Origin: Maribacter flavus
GTDB taxonomy: Bacteria > Bacteroidota > Bacteroidia > Flavobacteriales > Flavobacteriaceae
Direction: 5' to 3'
Assembly (NCBI RefSeq): GCF_008386635.1
Contig: NZ_VUOE01000001.1
Span: 1,798,001-1,862,000 of the forward strand
Length of the DNA stretch: 64,000 nucleotides
In this document: positions 1-7,465 of the stretch, piece by piece
Position numbering within the stretch: the first letter of the stretch is position 1
How the letters are laid out: the number at the start of each line of letters is the position of its first letter
Position numbers and translations under genes: made by a program
The notes under the pieces: generated by a model
Told to the model about the DNA's origin: nothing
Databases searched by the model: none
Seen by the model: the letters and a program-made list of their open reading frames with translations, nothing else

Positions 1-312
1 TGCCATATTCTCAGGGCTTACAAAGGAGCTAACAATATATACCTTAACATTTTCACGTTGGTGTTTGGGAATGTTTTGAAACTCTTCCAAAAAGGCCCAT
101 CCATCCTTGTTGGGCATGTTCAGGTCTAAAAATATGATTTGTGGAAGTGGAATGTTTTCAATCAAAAGTCCAATAAGACTATCTATGGCTTCCTGTCCAT
201 CTGCATACCAGAGAACGTTTTCACAAAACCCTATTTGCTTCATGAGTTTTTTTGTGTTGAAGGCAAAAAACTCATCATCATCAATTATACAACAGCTATC
301 AATCCTACTCAT
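1..312 (-). CDS. Response regulator receiver protein (partial, 3' end beyond window)
   Basis: The gene begins at 312 and runs off the left edge; its first 104 residues are present. They form a CheY-like receiver domain: an acidic cluster D11-D13 after the first strand, the phosphoacceptor D63 in FLDLNMPNKDGW, and a VSS strand at 94-96 that supplies the conserved Ser/Thr. The conserved lysine and any output domain would lie outside the window. Receivers of this kind in Bacteroidota are often stand-alone proteins paired with PAS-domain sensors, such as the one at 32902-34386, but no link between the two is shown here. The receiver fold is clear; its target is unknown. Confidence 0.9.
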   Translation of the reverse strand, partial: MSRIDSCCIIDDDEFFAFNTKKLMKQIGFCENVLWYADGQEAIDSLIGLLIENIPLPQIIFLDLNMPNKDGWAFLEEFQNIPKHQRENVKVYIVSSFVSPENMA

Positions 313-613
313 GAAAATCGAAACTCAAAATCCAAGGAACCATATCAGGGAAAAATTATCCCTATTAAAGTATGGTTTGTTTTGTTCTAAAAATTGGCGT
401 AAAACTAAGAATTATAACCACACCTTCACTGATAAAAATCAGGTTTTGAATGCTTTTAGTTAAATTGACAAAAATCATAAGCCTAGATTATAGAATAAAG
501 TAGGCGACTTGTTAATTTTAATATGATATTTGAATATATGAGCTTTAAATCAGCGTTTATAATTAATATATTAAAAAGTATTTTTTGACAAAACCCTATT
601 TTTTACCATACTA
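313..613. other. AT-rich intergenic region between divergent genes
   Basis: About 300 bases separate the divergent response regulator and ankyrin genes. The stretch is AT-rich, with no reading frame of convincing composition, no tRNA-like fold and no strong hairpin. It must carry the promoters of both flanking genes. A T-rich box ending in TTTTTTG near 580-586 could be a -7 element for the ankyrin gene, but the match is loose. Confidence 0.5.
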
Positions 614-1081
614 ATGGAACACAATATTTACAATTATATCAGGAACGGAAATTTGGAAGGTGTACAAGATGCTTTAAACGATAATCCAGGGCTTGTTAGC
701 TACAAAGATGAAAGGGGCTCCACTCCGCTGTTATTGGCTACCTATTACGACCGTTTAGAAATAACCAAATTGTTACTTGATTACGGGGCGGATATTAATG
801 CGCAGGATGCTGCCGGAAACACCCCATTAATGGGGGTCTGTTTTAAAGGATATTTGGAAATTGCCAAACTTCTGATCGATAACGGGGCAAAATTGGATGT
901 ACAGAACACCATGGGGGCCACGGCTCTTGTTTATGCAGCCATGTTCGATAAATATGAGATTGCCAAGCTTTTAGTTAAAAATGGTGCCGACCAAAGTACA
1001 AAGGATCAGAGAGGTAATACGGCATTGAACCATGCGAAAACAAAAGGCAACCTTAAATTAATCGATTTACTGCAAGGGTAA
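614..1081 (+). CDS. Ankyrin repeat protein
   Basis: This 155-residue protein consists almost wholly of ankyrin repeats. About four can be counted: an N-terminal cap with NGNLEGVQDALN, then units carrying the signatures GSTPLLLATYYDRLEITKLL, GNTPLMGVCFKGYLEIAKLL and GATALVYAAMFDKYEIAKLL, and a closing GNTALNHAKTKGN. There is no signal peptide or membrane segment, so it should be cytoplasmic and act through protein-protein contact. Bacterial ankyrin proteins of this size often sit beside catalase or stress genes; here the next gene, 47 bases downstream, encodes an amidase instead. The fold is certain; the partner is unknown. Confidence 0.9.
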   Translation: MEHNIYNYIRNGNLEGVQDALNDNPGLVSYKDERGSTPLLLATYYDRLEITKLLLDYGADINAQDAAGNTPLMGVCFKGYLEIAKLLIDNGAKLDVQNTMGATALVYAAMFDKYEIAKLLVKNGADQSTKDQRGNTALNHAKTKGNLKLIDLLQG

Positions 1082-1128
1082 TTGAATGGGCAACTTCCTT
1101 AAAGTATAGTGTGAAGACTTGATACAAC

Positions 1129-1899
1129 ATGAAAAACGAACTTAAGATTACCCTAATACAATCTCCCATTATTTGGGAGCAGCCTGCCTTGAACAGGAAT
1201 TCATTTGCCGCCAAGATCGATACTATAAATGATGTGGATCTAATCGTTCTTCCAGAAATGTTTACTACCGGATTTACCATGTCTCCCGAAAATTTGGATG
1301 TTGAAGAAGGAGGAATCACGGTAAATTGGATGAAGGAAATGGCCAAAAAAACAAAGGCCGCCATTGTAGGTAGCATCGTTTATACTGAAAACGGACTTCA
1401 TTATAACCGACTTTTTTTTGTTACCCCAATGGGTGAGGTTTGGCAGTATGATAAACGACATACCTTTACATTGGCAGGAGAAAATGAAAAATATCAGGCC
1501 GGTAAGCAACATTTGATTATTAACTATAAAGGTTTCAAATTGAACTTTATGATCTGTTACGACCTAAGGTTTCCTGTTTGGAGTAGAAATACGTTGGATT
1601 ACGATGTTCTATTGTATGTAGCGAATTGGCCCAAACCGCGGATTGAAGCCTGGGATACCTTGTTAAAGGCAAGAGCTATTGAGAATATGAGCTATTGTAT
1701 AGGGGTGAATAGGATAGGTAGCGATGAAAAGGGATTGGAGTATGTTGGACATTCAGCGGCCTATGATGCACTTGGTCAACAATTGGTTTTTTCGGAGAAG
1801 GAAGAAATTCTTCAAGTGACAATTGATAAAAGACACATATCCAAAACCAGGGACAATTTAAAATTCCTTCAGGACAGGGATATGTTCCGGCTACTGTGA
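1129..1899 (+). CDS. Carbon-nitrogen hydrolase, omega-amidase (YafV/Nit2 type)
   Basis: This is a 256-residue nitrilase-superfamily protein of typical length. The catalytic triad is visible: E43 in LPEMFTTGF, K109 in DKRHTF, and C143 in MICYDLRFPVW. The TTGF after the glutamate and the YDLRFP around the cysteine fit the YafV/Nit2 branch, which hydrolyses 2-oxoglutaramate or 2-oxosuccinamate to the keto acid plus ammonia, a metabolite-repair step after glutamine transamination. No signal peptide is seen, so it is cytoplasmic. Its 3' end overlaps the convergent gene at 1891-2565 by nine bases. Family is sure; exact substrate is inferred. Confidence 0.9.
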   Translation: MKNELKITLIQSPIIWEQPALNRNSFAAKIDTINDVDLIVLPEMFTTGFTMSPENLDVEEGGITVNWMKEMAKKTKAAIVGSIVYTENGLHYNRLFFVTPMGEVWQYDKRHTFTLAGENEKYQAGKQHLIINYKGFKLNFMICYDLRFPVWSRNTLDYDVLLYVANWPKPRIEAWDTLLKARAIENMSYCIGVNRIGSDEKGLEYVGHSAAYDALGQQLVFSEKEEILQVTIDKRHISKTRDNLKFLQDRDMFRLL

Positions 1900-2565
1900 G
1901 TTAAGTATTGAAAATAACTTAATCAAGTCTTCCTCTTTTCTAGCGGATAATTTTTCTTTTTTAAGAATTTCCATAATGCTGGAAGGCAACTCTGATTTCA
2001 TGGTTCGTTTGTTTGTGGGTAGTTCTGCCACCTGTCCTTCCTCTCTATTAAAATAGAATTGATGAACTATTTCGACTTTATCTACACTTTCAATATTTAA
2101 AAGTTTGGCGTCTGATGGTGCTTTGTTAATCTTAATATCGAAAACCTTATAAAGATTGTATTTTCCTTGAGCAAGGATTTCAGCAAAAATTGGCTTATTT
2201 CTTTTTCCTAGGTGAAGGGGGACTAAATTCTTTCCATTTAATTGAACTTTTATTCCTTTTGTGGGATACAACGCCGAAATTTCCTTATCCTTTAAAATTT
2301 CTATTTCACCGTGATAGACATTAAAGCGCGCTAGTATTTTTATTCTTTTTTTATTTGATAAATCTATAATGGTACCTTGTTCCCATTCTTCACTTATGTA
2401 GATACTACCCACAATCTTATTACCGCTTATTTCAGAAACTCTTAAAAAAGGAACGTCTAAATTTCCTGTTTGAAAGGTTCCTCCTTCTTCATTTACTAAA
2501 TTAGGTTGCGACCATGTAGAGACAATGGTAAATAAAAAATGGATTAAAAAGAAAATTCTATTCAT
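1891..2565 (-). CDS. Secreted protein of unknown function
   Basis: The 224-residue product starts with a classical signal peptide (MNRIFFLIHFLFTIVSTWSQ, cleavage probably near residue 20) and lacks a lipobox, so it is likely periplasmic or exported. The rest is predicted beta-rich and polar up to about residue 185, then ends in a charged, probably helical tail rich in Lys and Glu (MEILKKEKLSARKEEDLIKLF). I recognise no domain. It lies 11 bases downstream of the Ig-like lipoprotein on the same strand and is probably co-transcribed with it, which suggests an envelope role. Its last codons overlap the end of the convergent amidase gene. Confidence 0.75.
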   Translation of the reverse strand: MNRIFFLIHFLFTIVSTWSQPNLVNEEGGTFQTGNLDVPFLRVSEISGNKIVGSIYISEEWEQGTIIDLSNKKRIKILARFNVYHGEIEILKDKEISALYPTKGIKVQLNGKNLVPLHLGKRNKPIFAEILAQGKYNLYKVFDIKINKAPSDAKLLNIESVDKVEIVHQFYFNREEGQVAELPTNKRTMKSELPSSIMEILKKEKLSARKEEDLIKLFSILNSQ

Positions 2566-2576
2566 TTGATAAGTAA

Positions 2577-4193
2577 TTAATTAAGAATTGTAAAAGTAAT
2601 GTTCTCTATCCAGTTGGCGCGCATCTCAATGGTAGTAGGGTAATAGGACACCTTTTCTGGCTGAATTCTTTTGAGGTAGTTTCCCGTATCCCATTGTCCA
2701 TTATTGTTTGTATCGAAAATGGCTCGGATTAAATATTTTCCGGGACTTATATGATTAAACTCAAAAACCTTAGGTTCTGTTGCAATCTGCGTCCTTTGCA
2801 CCTCGCCTTTTTCGTTGGTCAGTTCAAGTATTACTGGGTATTCTATAGATTCACCAGTTAAATTAACAGATAGGTTTCCGTAGTCCGCATAACTCTTGGT
2901 GTTCAGGTTAAAATTGATGGAATCGTTTGTTGTACCGAAAAAGTCCACAATAGCACCAGGAATCATCTGAACTTTATATTTTTCATTCGCATCCACCTTG
3001 AACTCAATATTAACCTGATTTTCCAAAGAGTCCAGGACCGCGGTGTGGATTACTTGTAAAGTATCCTGCTTGAACACCTCAATTTTTGTAGTGTCTAAGG
3101 ATTCTATGGGCGTGTTCGCCAGTAGTGAAAAGCGTTCCCCAAAGTTCAATGTACCAGTACGGCTGGGAGTCAATTTAAGGGAATCAATGCCCACCTTCCT
3201 ACTTTTCACCTTAAACGTATCTATAAGTTTTAGGCGCTCGTTCTTCACTGTAAACAACAGGGAATCCATATCATACGGTGTAAACCAAAAGTTCAGGGTA
3301 TCCTTATCCCTTTCTTTTAGGATTTTTGTTTTCACGGTATCCGGAATAGGGGAAATGGTATTCAGTTCTATATCCTTCCCATCCCCGTAATATCCAAAGC
3401 TGATTTTATTTTTTGCCGCATAAGTGGGAACGGCAATACCGTAGTCCGGGACTTCCCTAAAAAGATTTATAAGGTAAATGGAATCCGTTGGTAGCCGGAC
3501 GGTATCCTTAATAAACCCGATTTTATCCGTATTCTGGTCAAAAACGTTGTTTTTGGTCTGGTCCTTTATCGCAAAAAGGGCATAGATTCCTTCCTTTAAG
3601 TTTTTCAAATTAAAGATGATCGTACTGTCCAAGGTGTTGGTAATGTAATTGGGAGGTCTTTTGTAAACGGTAGAATCTGTATAACTGGAATCGATACTGT
3701 AAAGCATTACACTGATAAAATCATCGGCCTCTTTGTTGAAAGCGTCCTTCACAACACCTTGTAGTTCCAAGGAGTCAATGTAGTCGCCCGTGGAAAAAAC
3801 ATAGGTTAAGAATGGGTTTGGATTTCCTTCGTTATTGTCTACGATACTTTGCCCAAAATTTATGGTATAGGTCGTATTTTCCTTTAATGTATCCTGTACG
3901 ACAATTTCAACAAATTTGTTGGCACCACCCTGAGGGCTTAACAATGGCTGATATTTTAAGGGAGGTGAAACAATCAATTGCTCCTGTACTTTCTCCAATT
4001 TTACAAGCTCATCAAAATAGAGACGTATTTTTTTTCCTTCAAAGTTGGTACTCATGTTCTCAGGTTCGGCACGTAATAGAACAGGGGGAGTAACATCTTT
4101 TGGCCCACCTGTGGGCGTTCCTTTTCTTGCACATTGATAGAATGCCGTAATTGAAAGTAAAATGAATATGTAACCTAGGATTCTACGGAACAT
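2577..4193 (-). CDS. SbsA Ig-like domain lipoprotein
   Basis: This 538-residue protein has a hydrophobic N-terminus ending in a Cys (FYQCARKGTPTGGPKD), consistent with a lipoprotein. Residues about 35-135 match the SbsA-type Ig-like domain (Big_5): DVTPPVLLRAEPENMSTNF, then IRLYFDELVKL and the later TTYTINFGQSIVDNNEGN. The rest is beta-rich, and its last third resembles a prealbumin-like fold with the Bacteroidota signature FDTNNNGQWDTGNYL near the C-terminus. Proteins of this architecture are common single-copy envelope proteins in Flavobacteriia with no assigned activity. It is probably transcribed with the secreted protein downstream (1891-2565). Confidence 0.85.
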   Translation of the reverse strand: MFRRILGYIFILLSITAFYQCARKGTPTGGPKDVTPPVLLRAEPENMSTNFEGKKIRLYFDELVKLEKVQEQLIVSPPLKYQPLLSPQGGANKFVEIVVQDTLKENTTYTINFGQSIVDNNEGNPNPFLTYVFSTGDYIDSLELQGVVKDAFNKEADDFISVMLYSIDSSYTDSTVYKRPPNYITNTLDSTIIFNLKNLKEGIYALFAIKDQTKNNVFDQNTDKIGFIKDTVRLPTDSIYLINLFREVPDYGIAVPTYAAKNKISFGYYGDGKDIELNTISPIPDTVKTKILKERDKDTLNFWFTPYDMDSLLFTVKNERLKLIDTFKVKSRKVGIDSLKLTPSRTGTLNFGERFSLLANTPIESLDTTKIEVFKQDTLQVIHTAVLDSLENQVNIEFKVDANEKYKVQMIPGAIVDFFGTTNDSINFNLNTKSYADYGNLSVNLTGESIEYPVILELTNEKGEVQRTQIATEPKVFEFNHISPGKYLIRAIFDTNNNGQWDTGNYLKRIQPEKVSYYPTTIEMRANWIENITFTILN

Positions 4194-4236
4194 GGAACAA
4201 AATTATAGGACAAAGAAACAATATATTCCCCAGATA

Positions 4237-4953
4237 TTACTCCACGACCGCAATGCTCGCTATAAATAGGGTGGTACCTTCTATTTTTAATAGCGCTTCA
4301 CCACATAGTTCCATGGTAGCTCCTGTGGTAATCACATCATCGACCAATAAAATGGTCTTGTTCTTTAAAATTTCGGTATCGGTTACGGTGTAAAGGGATT
4401 TATTGTCGTACCATCTGGCCAATCTGTTTTTCTTGGTCTGTGTCCTTGTGTTTGCAGTTTTGGTCAGAACTTGGTCTAAATATTCAGATCCAATATGTGC
4501 TGCCAATCGTTTTGCGAATAAGGCCGTTTGGTTATAGCCTCTTTTTTTAAGTCTTTTCCTGTGTAAGGGAACAGGGATTACAAAATCTATTTTTGGAAGG
4601 TAGTCGTTTTCCTTTAGGAGTTGTCCGTACCAATCCCCCAAAAACGCCCCAATGTGCTCTTGATTTTTATATTTTAGGTTATGAATAAGGTTTTTTACGA
4701 TGCCATAATCCGAAAAATGAAGGAAGGAACTCGCTTTTTTTATGTTAATTCTACCATAAAAGATACGATCTACAGGATTTTCTTCGTTAAAGGTGTAATC
4801 GGTGAGTGGCAATTGGTGTCGACAAACGGTACACAATAGCTTCTCTCCTCTAATTAATCTGTCATTACATCCAAAACATGCGTGAGGGAATAGGAGGGTG
4901 TTTATATCATTTGCTATATTTGACAGCTTGGCGAGAAACATTTCTTGCTTCAT
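4237..4953 (-). CDS. comF: ComF family phosphoribosyltransferase-like protein
   Basis: The 238-residue protein has the two parts of ComF/GntX proteins. At the N-terminus are paired cysteines (CFGC and CTVC, residues about 26-42) of a zinc-ribbon-like domain, and at the C-terminus is a type I phosphoribosyltransferase domain with the PRPP-binding loop ILLVDDVITTGATM at about 202-215. The central RLKKRGYNQTALFAKRLA helix is also diagnostic. In competent bacteria ComF helps take up or process transforming DNA; in others its role is unclear. A later start (MFLAKL) is possible. The gene is divergent from, and only a few dozen bases from, the coiled-coil gene on the plus strand. Confidence 0.88.
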   Translation of the reverse strand: MKQEMFLAKLSNIANDINTLLFPHACFGCNDRLIRGEKLLCTVCRHQLPLTDYTFNEENPVDRIFYGRINIKKASSFLHFSDYGIVKNLIHNLKYKNQEHIGAFLGDWYGQLLKENDYLPKIDFVIPVPLHRKRLKKRGYNQTALFAKRLAAHIGSEYLDQVLTKTANTRTQTKKNRLARWYDNKSLYTVTDTEILKNKTILLVDDVITTGATMELCGEALLKIEGTTLFIASIAVVE

Positions 4954-4983
4954 TATTTAACCTACTAAATGCCCATTTATTGG

Positions 4984-5880
4984 ATGGACAATCAAGATAC
5001 TAAATTCAATTATAAAATAATACTTGCCGCTATGGCCGCTGTTATAATTGGTATCCTAATTGCCTTTTACTACAGTCATGCACAATCCAAATCTGAAATA
5101 AGTTTCCTAGAACAACAAAAGGATGTTCTGGTGAAGGACCTTACATTGATGAAGGCCGACTTGGACCGACTTTCTGCGTTGAACGAAATGAACGATATAG
5201 AGCTTCAAGATGCGAAGTTCCAAGTGCAACAACTTAAGGATTCAGTAGGGAGGCTAAATTTTACTATCGACAGGCTTAGGGAATTTAAGTCGGAACTACG
5301 AAGACTGGAAGCCAAAAACGATAGTCTAAAGCTTAAGAACAATTTTCTTAGGTATAACAATTTGCTGTTGACGGACAAATACGACGAGGCCAGAAAGCAA
5401 ATTGAGCTTTTGCAGGCGAACAGCAACAGTCTGGCAGAGGCAGAGGCCCTACAGCGAAGAAAAATCATGGAACTCAATCAGCAGCTAAAGGTCAAGAACT
5501 ACCTAAACATGGACTATTCAGAAGGTAGCGGTTTCAGGTTGAGGGGGTCCCGTCCCGTTGGTACCAATAAGGCATCTACCATTGAAAAACTTCGTGGTTG
5601 TGTTACCGTGTTGGCAGATCCGGACGTAGCCCGATCCGAGAAAGTTATCTATCTCCAATTCTTGGATCCTAACAAACAGATTGTAGAGGACAATGCCAAT
5701 ACGATTACGGTAAATGGTAATGTTTATAGTAAAAGGGTTGAATTTCAATATTTTGGAGAAGAAACCTCCATCTGTGATTACGTAACCGTTCCGGAAGGCT
5801 CCTTAAAGGAAGGAACCTACACATTAAACGTTTTTGAGGACGAACGCCTAATTACCTCCTCAGAATTTCAATTAAAATAA
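4984..5880 (+). CDS. Coiled-coil membrane protein of unknown function
   Basis: The product is about 298 residues. A short cytoplasmic start (MDNQDTKFNYK) leads into one transmembrane helix (residues about 12-32), then a long heptad-rich coiled coil to about residue 170, and a globular C-terminal domain with two cysteines and the pattern LQFLDPNKQIVEDN, which looks beta-rich. I chose ATG 4984; an in-frame ATG at 4969 adds five residues but leaves only 15 bases to the divergent comF start. Such proteins are common in Flavobacteriia without an assigned role. The topology suggests a periplasm-facing scaffold anchored in the inner membrane, which is inference. Confidence 0.75.
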   Translation: MDNQDTKFNYKIILAAMAAVIIGILIAFYYSHAQSKSEISFLEQQKDVLVKDLTLMKADLDRLSALNEMNDIELQDAKFQVQQLKDSVGRLNFTIDRLREFKSELRRLEAKNDSLKLKNNFLRYNNLLLTDKYDEARKQIELLQANSNSLAEAEALQRRKIMELNQQLKVKNYLNMDYSEGSGFRLRGSRPVGTNKASTIEKLRGCVTVLADPDVARSEKVIYLQFLDPNKQIVEDNANTITVNGNVYSKRVEFQYFGEETSICDYVTVPEGSLKEGTYTLNVFEDERLITSSEFQLK

Positions 5881-5905
5881 ATTCCCTTCTTTTTGGCTAA
5901 TATTC

Positions 5906-5913
5906 TATTTTTG
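5906..5913 (+). promoter_or_regulatory. -7 promoter box immediately before glyS
   Basis: TATTTTTG matches the Bacteroidota -7 consensus TAnnTTTG exactly and ends only four bases before the glyS ATG at 5918. Because transcription in this group starts a few bases after the box, the mRNA would have almost no leader. No good -33 box is seen at the proper distance, so the call is tentative. Confidence 0.4.
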
Positions 5914-5917
5914 CCGC

Positions 5918-7465
5918 ATGGCAAATCAAGAAGATATTTTTAAGAAGGTAATTTCCCATGCAAAGGAATATGGTTATGTATTCCAATCCAGTGAAATTTA
6001 TGATGGTTTAAGCGCCGTATACGACTATGGCCATAACGGTGTAGAGCTTAAGAACAATATACGTCAGTATTGGTGGAAGGCCATGGTTCAATTGAACGAG
6101 AATATTGTGGGCATCGATGCAGCCATATTCATGCACCCAACTACATGGAAGGCATCTGGGCACGTAGATGCCTTTAATGACCCGTTGATAGACAATAAGG
6201 ACTCCAAAAAACGATACCGGGCAGATGTCCTCATTGAGGATTACGTAGGTAAAATCGATGCTAAAATAGAAAAGGAGGTCGCCAAGGCCGAAAAACGTTT
6301 TGGTGAAAACTTCAACAAACAGAAATTTTTGGAGACCAACCCTAGGGTAGTCGAATATTTGGAACAGGGGAAAAGTATCTTAAGCCGAATGGCAAAGTCC
6401 CTGGAGAAAGAAGATTTGGCCGATGTTAAGGCCTTGATCGAGGAATTGGATATTGCATGCCCAATGTCTGGATCCAAGAATTGGACGGACGTAAAACAGT
6501 TCAACCTCATGTTCGGGACCAAGTTGGGCGCTAGTGCGGAAAATGCCATGGACCTATACTTGCGACCTGAAACGGCCCAAGGAATTTTTGTAAACTTTTT
6601 GAACGTACAAAAGGCGGGAAGAATGAAGATTCCGTTTGGAATTGCCCAAACAGGAAAGGCCTTTAGGAACGAGATTGTCGCAAGACAGTTTATCTTCCGT
6701 ATGCGGGAGTTCGAGCAGATGGAAATGCAGTTCTTTATACAACCCGGAACCCAACAGGAATGGTACGAACATTGGAAGGAACATCGAATGAAATGGCACC
6801 TTTCCCTAGGTATGGGAGAAGACAACTATAGGTTCCATGACCATGAAAAATTAGCCCACTATGCGGATGCGGCTGCGGATATTGAATTCCGTTTCCCTTT
6901 TGGGTTCAAGGAATTGGAAGGTATCCATTCCAGAACCGATTTCGATTTGGGAAGCCATGAAAAATACTCAGGAAAGAAACTACAGTACTTTGACCATGAG
7001 ACCAATCGAAACTATGTTCCATACGTACTGGAAACGTCCATTGGTCTAGATCGAATGTTCTTGGCGGTCTTCTCCAATTCGCTTCAAGAGGAGGAATTGG
7101 AAAACGGTACTTCTAGGACCGTTTTAAAACTTCCGGCAGTTCTGGCACCTACCAAAGCCGCTATTTTGCCGTTGGTAAAAAAGGATGGATTACCGAAGGT
7201 AGCGCAACAGATTATGGATGAACTTAAATGGGACTTCAATGTAACGTACGATGAAAAAGATGCCGTGGGCAGACGCTACAGAAGGCAGGATGCGAATGGC
7301 ACCCCATTTTGTATCACTGTGGACCATCAGACTTTGGAAGACCAAACGGTTACCATTCGTCATAGGGATTCCATGGATCAGGAACGCGTTGCCATTTCAG
7401 CATTGAAAGGGATCATTCACGAGGCCGTGGATATGCGTACCTGGCTTCAAAAAATGGAGGCCTAA
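5918..7465 (+). CDS. glyS: Glycine--tRNA ligase (class II, homodimeric type)
   Basis: This 515-residue enzyme charges tRNA-Gly with glycine in the cytoplasm. It is the alpha2 (eukaryote/Gram-positive) type, which Bacteroidota carry instead of separate alpha and beta subunits. Class II motif 2 is visible near residue 250 (FRNEIVARQFIFRMREFEQ), motif 3 near 373 (SIGLDRMFLAV), and the anticodon-binding domain starts near 410 (LAPTKAAILPLVKKDG). The length is normal for the family with the lineage-typical helical insertion at about 110-175. The start at 5918 is supported by the adjacent -7 box and the conserved ANQEDIFKKVISHAKEYGYVF. Its stop overlaps the convergent TonB receptor gene by four bases. 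Confidence 0.97.
   Translation: MANQEDIFKKVISHAKEYGYVFQSSEIYDGLSAVYDYGHNGVELKNNIRQYWWKAMVQLNENIVGIDAAIFMHPTTWKASGHVDAFNDPLIDNKDSKKRYRADVLIEDYVGKIDAKIEKEVAKAEKRFGENFNKQKFLETNPRVVEYLEQGKSILSRMAKSLEKEDLADVKALIEELDIACPMSGSKNWTDVKQFNLMFGTKLGASAENAMDLYLRPETAQGIFVNFLNVQKAGRMKIPFGIAQTGKAFRNEIVARQFIFRMREFEQMEMQFFIQPGTQQEWYEHWKEHRMKWHLSLGMGEDNYRFHDHEKLAHYADAAADIEFRFPFGFKELEGIHSRTDFDLGSHEKYSGKKLQYFDHETNRNYVPYVLETSIGLDRMFLAVFSNSLQEEELENGTSRTVLKLPAVLAPTKAAILPLVKKDGLPKVAQQIMDELKWDFNVTYDEKDAVGRRYRRQDANGTPFCITVDHQTLEDQTVTIRHRDSMDQERVAISALKGIIHEAVDMRTWLQKMEA

Noticed and set aside
6241-6825. A 194-codon minus-strand frame opposite glyS
   Set aside because: It lies wholly within glyS, whose motifs are intact; Cys/Ser/Ile-rich product with no family features.
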